64,000 nucleotides of DNA, from positions 353,051 through 417,050 of the forward strand of contig NZ_WJQT01000001.1 of the NCBI RefSeq assembly GCF_009659375.1, given 5' to 3'. The notes under the pieces were generated by a model. It saw nothing but the letters and a program-made list of their open reading frames with translations. It made no database searches and was not told where the DNA came from. The DNA is from Fundicoccus ignavus. Lineage in GTDB: Bacteria; Bacillota; Bacilli; Lactobacillales; Aerococcaceae. Shown here piece after piece: positions 61,432 to 64,000 of this stretch. Each line of letters begins with the position of its first letter. Within the stretch, counting starts at the first letter, position 1. The position numbers were made by a program, and so were the translations under genes.

Positions 61432-61690
61432 TTAGTAAGAAGAAGGGCCATGTTCAGAGGCCAATATGCCATAAACGTAACTATCCGTCCACTCATATTG
61501 ACTCCAATAATTTTGAAAAAAGTGGGGATCTTGTCGCATAGGCGCTCGCTCACAAAGTTTATAGAGTCTAAGTTTCTTGCATCTAATTCCACTTGGATCC
61601 GTTGAATGGGATGTTCTGAGAACCGATATTCAATGATGTGCTTTATAACTTCACTATCGTATCTTTTTACTGAGTAAGAGGATTAAAAAA
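61432..61690 (-). pseudogene. GNAT acetyltransferase, frameshifted 3' fragment
   Basis: On the minus strand the frame has HIIEYRFSEHPIQRIQVELD and ARNLDSINFVSERL, the acetyl-CoA-site end of a RimL-like GNAT. It then shifts into a frame with NYWSQYEWTDSYVYGILASE, the usual GNAT C-terminus, ending at 61432. The N-terminal half is absent. The gap between this and the AntA fragment holds no gene. Confidence 0.5.
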
Positions 61691-61778
61691 AAATCAATCT
61701 CAATTGTCTCTTTCATACGGTGTTGGAAACAGAAACATCGCTAACAACTTTCTCCTCAAGTATTCATGCTATATTCAA

Positions 61779-61949
61779 TTAAATAAACTCCAACTTTTGG
61801 GGTTCAATACACCCCTCCTCAAATTCGTACTCACACATTCTTGGAAACCATTTATCATAAGGTGTTTTTACTTCTAATGCTTCATGTAAATCACGATCGA
61901 GTAAGGTTGGTCGTTGATTTTCATAATTGATTTTTACTAATTCGTCCAT
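61779..61949 (-). pseudogene. Phage antirepressor (AntA domain) 5' fragment
   Basis: The minus strand encodes MDELVKINYENQRPTLLDRD, LHEALEVKTPYDKWFPRMCE and YEFEEGC, the start of an AntA-type phage antirepressor. The frame then runs into TGAACCCCAAAAGTTGGA, which resembles an IS3-family end, and stops at 61779. The remaining antirepressor is missing. ACAGGGGG lies upstream of the ATG. Confidence 0.7.
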
Positions 61950-62268
61950 ACGAATTACCCCCTGTAATATAGTCAGAGGAAAGTTCCTCTACCTAATAGC
62001 CACAGGAGGTAATGATTGTTGAGGATTTTGAAAAAATTAATTTTGAATTCTGATTATCATACGGAATTTGTGTATGTTAAAATGGAATCAAAGACTGATT
62101 CAATAATAGTGGTCAATTCAACTAACGGGCCATTATCTGGAATAACGCATTGTGCAATATATTGTGTGGAGAGTCAATTTTTAATAGTGATCCTACTTTT
62201 TTAGGCATGAAATGTCGGGTAAATAGTGTCTAATCTGTATTAAAGTAGGAATTGAAAGGGAGAAAACC

Positions 62269-63114
62269 ATGGAATGGTTAGAGAGAATGAATAATGCATT
62301 GGACTACATTGAAAATAGTCTAGATGAAGAAATAGACTACAAAGAGATTGCAAAAGCAGCTAATTGCTCCGAGTTTCATTTTTCAAGAATGTTTTCTTCA
62401 ATTTCAGGGGTATCGCTTTCAGAATATATTAGAAGAAGGCGATTAACTCTTGCAGCATTTGAGATTCAAAAAAGTGATATTCGAATCATTGATGTGGCAA
62501 TTAAATACGGTTATGTTTCTTCTGATACTTTTTCACGTGCTTTTCAAAAAATGCATGGAATAACCCCCTCCAATGCTCGTAATAAAGGGGTACAGTTAAA
62601 AGCCTTTCCGAGAATTTCCTTTCAAATTTCTATTAAAGGAGATACCGAGATGGAGTACAGAATTGAAGACCTTGATTTTGAAATAAGAATTGTAGGAAAA
62701 AGCAAGCCAGTAAAAACAAGTAGAGCATTTAAAACAATCCCTACACTCTGGAATACTGCAAAAAAAGAAGGGTTTATGCAAGAACTAAAGGACATGTCAT
62801 GGGAAAATCCAAAATGTACGCTTGAAAGCCTTTTGGGGGTTTGTGGAAAGGAAGCTGCCATAACAGATGAAGAGTTTTCCTACTTTATGGGGGTAAGATA
62901 CGATGGGGTTCCACCTTCAGATATGGAAACGCTTATTATTCCTGCAAGTACATGGGCAGTTTTTCCAAATATAGTAGATGCATGGAAACGTTTATATTCT
63001 GAGTGGGTTCCAACATCTGAGTATGAACTTGCAAATTTACCGTGTATCGAATGTTATTATGGTCCGAAGCATAAACCAAGACATGAACTTTGGGTTCCTG
63101 TTATCCCTAAGTAA
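62269..63114 (+). CDS. AraC-family regulator with GyrI-like effector domain
   Basis: A 281-residue regulator. The N-terminal part (residues 1-105) has two helix-turn-helix motifs (YKEIAKAANCSEFHFSRMFS and IIDVAIKYGYVSSDTFSRAF). The C-terminal half (about 125-281) is a GyrI-like ligand-binding domain (FEIRIVGKSKPVKTS, IPASTWAVFPN, ECYYGPKHKPRHELWVPV). It resembles regulators of drug or cationic ligand responses. GAAAGGGAG precedes the ATG. It has no obvious target gene beside it. Confidence 0.93.
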   Translation: MEWLERMNNALDYIENSLDEEIDYKEIAKAANCSEFHFSRMFSSISGVSLSEYIRRRRLTLAAFEIQKSDIRIIDVAIKYGYVSSDTFSRAFQKMHGITPSNARNKGVQLKAFPRISFQISIKGDTEMEYRIEDLDFEIRIVGKSKPVKTSRAFKTIPTLWNTAKKEGFMQELKDMSWENPKCTLESLLGVCGKEAAITDEEFSYFMGVRYDGVPPSDMETLIIPASTWAVFPNIVDAWKRLYSEWVPTSEYELANLPCIECYYGPKHKPRHELWVPVIPK

Positions 63115-63147
63115 AATACATATTCCATTATCGGGCGATTGTGGAAC

Positions 63148-63188
63148 AAACAGGATAGCACTTACTAGTTATAAAATAAGTGCTATCC
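63148..63188 (+). terminator. Terminator of AraC gene
   Basis: AGGATAGCACTTA and TAAGTGCTATCCT form a perfect 13-bp stem, followed by a mixed T-rich stretch. Confidence 0.8.
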
Positions 63189-63264
63189 TATCTTCGTCAT
63201 TTAACATTTGAAGGTCTGTTAACCTCATTCCACAAGTTAATCCGAATACCCAATTATATATAAC

Positions 63265-63551
63265 TTAATCTTTTTTATAAAACTGACACTCATAGCCGTC
63301 AGCACTAAGTAACAGACCATTTGCCCAGATTGGTATCCTAGCTATCTGCTCACAGATAGCAGAAAGTGACATTCCCATATCTGCCCTGATGATAATTTCA
63401 CCGTGCACATGGGCCACAATGGAACAATTCTTTAACGTCTGCATGGCGCGGCACAAAATGTCACGACTGATTGCCTGAACAATATTCTCTACAAATTTTG
63501 GACCGTAGCTTTCGATTCTTTCCCACTTTTTCGTCCCACCGATACCTAAGC
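63265..63551 (-). pseudogene. Phage-type DNA polymerase A, C-terminal fragment
   Basis: The frame reads GIGGTKKWERIESYG, KFVENIVQAISRDILCRAMQ, SIVAHVHGEIIIRADM and ADGYECQFYKKD, the last 95 residues of phage family A DNA polymerases. Motif C normally has His-Asp-Glu; here it is His-Gly-Glu, so the catalytic Asp is lost. The 5' side is cut by the IS3 end at about 63552. Confidence 0.75.
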
Positions 63552-64000
63552 TGACCCCCAAAAGTTGGACTAAAAAATCTAACCTTTCGGGGTCTTATTA
63601 TGTCAAAAAATAATTTAGATACGAAACTACAAATCTATCCTACAAATACCAGCTGATTCCTTGCTCTAGAGCTGGCAACAAACCTTAATTGTTTCTTATT
63701 CTGGATTGTCAACACTAAATCAAACAAATATTATAAGGTCTGTAATCGGTATTCCACAGGGCTTTTATAACCAAGCGTTCCGTGGATTCTGATATTATTA
63801 AACCAATTTACATCATCATTTAATTCAAGTTCTAGCTGATCAAGGCTGCTAAAACATGCACCGTTTGTGAATTCCGTTTTCACGACCTTAAACATCGCTT
63901 CGGCCACTTCGTTGTCGTAAGGGCATTCTTTCATACTCAACGAGCGTTGAATGCCGAACGTTTCTAATGCATCATCAATCAATTGATTTTTAAATTCGCT
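63552..64000. mobile_element. IS3-family element, partial at window end
   Basis: The end repeat TGACCCCCAAAAGTTGGACT at 63552-63571 is typical of IS3/IS150-group elements. The transposase reading toward it lies on the minus strand and continues past base 64000. About 155 bp between the end repeat and the transposase stop hold no gene. Confidence 0.75.
63731..64000 (-). CDS. IS3-family transposase OrfB, C-terminal part
   Basis: The open frame runs to the right edge, so the start is outside the window. The visible part has SEFKNQLIDDALETFG, SMKECPYDNEVAEAMFKVVK and NNIRIHGTLGYKSPVEYR. This is the end of an rve-type DDE integrase core: the final catalytic Glu is in the EAMFK segment and HxxLGYKSP is diagnostic. 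The Asp residues lie upstream, outside the window. Confidence 0.88.
   Translation of the reverse strand, partial: SEFKNQLIDDALETFGIQRSLSMKECPYDNEVAEAMFKVVKTEFTNGACFSSLDQLELELNDDVNWFNNIRIHGTLGYKSPVEYRLQTL

Noticed and set aside
62016..62204. 62-codon frame with AGGAGG upstream, before the AraC gene
   Set aside because: TTG start and no recognisable similarity. A competing ATG frame stops after 13 codons. Probably the 5' scrap of a lost gene; support too weak to list.

Overview
The window looks like the chromosome of an AT-rich Gram-positive bacterium (Bacillota, Lactobacillales). The riboswitch types, the strong purine-rich ribosome binding sites, the frequent TTG/GTG starts, and the GH1/RpiR, OppA, thiW and IS30 content all fit that order. 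An Aerococcaceae or Carnobacteriaceae member is my best guess, but this is inference and not read from a marker gene. No rRNA, tRNA or CRISPR array was seen.

Layout. 1-3031: the end of a leucine operon (leuB'-leuC-leuD). 3140-4245: a frameshifted IS30-type element. 4325-8973: a complete riboflavin operon under an FMN riboswitch (ribD-ribE-ribBA-ribH) ending with a HAD phosphatase gene. 9001-10609: a 5'-truncated formaldehyde dehydrogenase gene followed by an intact S-formylglutathione hydrolase gene. 10619-14009 (minus strand): a thiamin salvage operon under a TPP riboswitch (thiW-thiM-thiE-thiD-tenA), with tenA broken. 14142-19227: a decay block with fabV, 6-phospho-beta-glucosidase, oppA and an M20 amidohydrolase, each broken in a different way. 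20075-25341: a YeiH-type transporter with a divergent LysR gene, an AlkD-like gene and a MATE exporter. 25953-27404: a LysR remnant cut by an intact IS30 element. 27460-46246 (mostly minus strand): peptidases, methionine aminopeptidase, an OppA-M20 operon with a leucine-rich leader peptide attenuator, a CDF metal transporter, a polar amino acid ABC transporter and small enzymes. 46423-52814: a DJ-1/PfpI gene, large palindromic repeats and a GH1-GH1-HAD operon with a divergent RpiR regulator. 52939-58249: a macrodomain gene, a membrane protein gene under a guanidine-I (ykkC) riboswitch, a large membrane protein, KdgT and a GyrI-like gene. 58369-64000: accessory DNA with a 12-unit palindromic array, phage and IS fragments, an S-box (SAM-I) riboswitch with an orphan small gene, an AraC-GyrI regulator and a partial IS3 element.

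The most interesting items are the regulatory and repeat elements. Four riboswitches (FMN, TPP, guanidine-I, SAM-I) are present, two of them controlling genes of unknown role. Two OppA loci each appear to have a leader peptide rich in branched-chain residues followed by mutually exclusive hairpins. A roughly 300-bp dispersed intergenic repeat occurs about seven times between 29 and 44 kb. A 184-bp tandem repeat carries nested palindromes. A 12 x 42-bp array carries one hairpin per unit with no indels.

Many genes are broken by a single-base loss, often in a short homopolymer, or by a single in-frame stop. This could be real reductive decay or sequencing error, and the two cannot be separated from this window alone.
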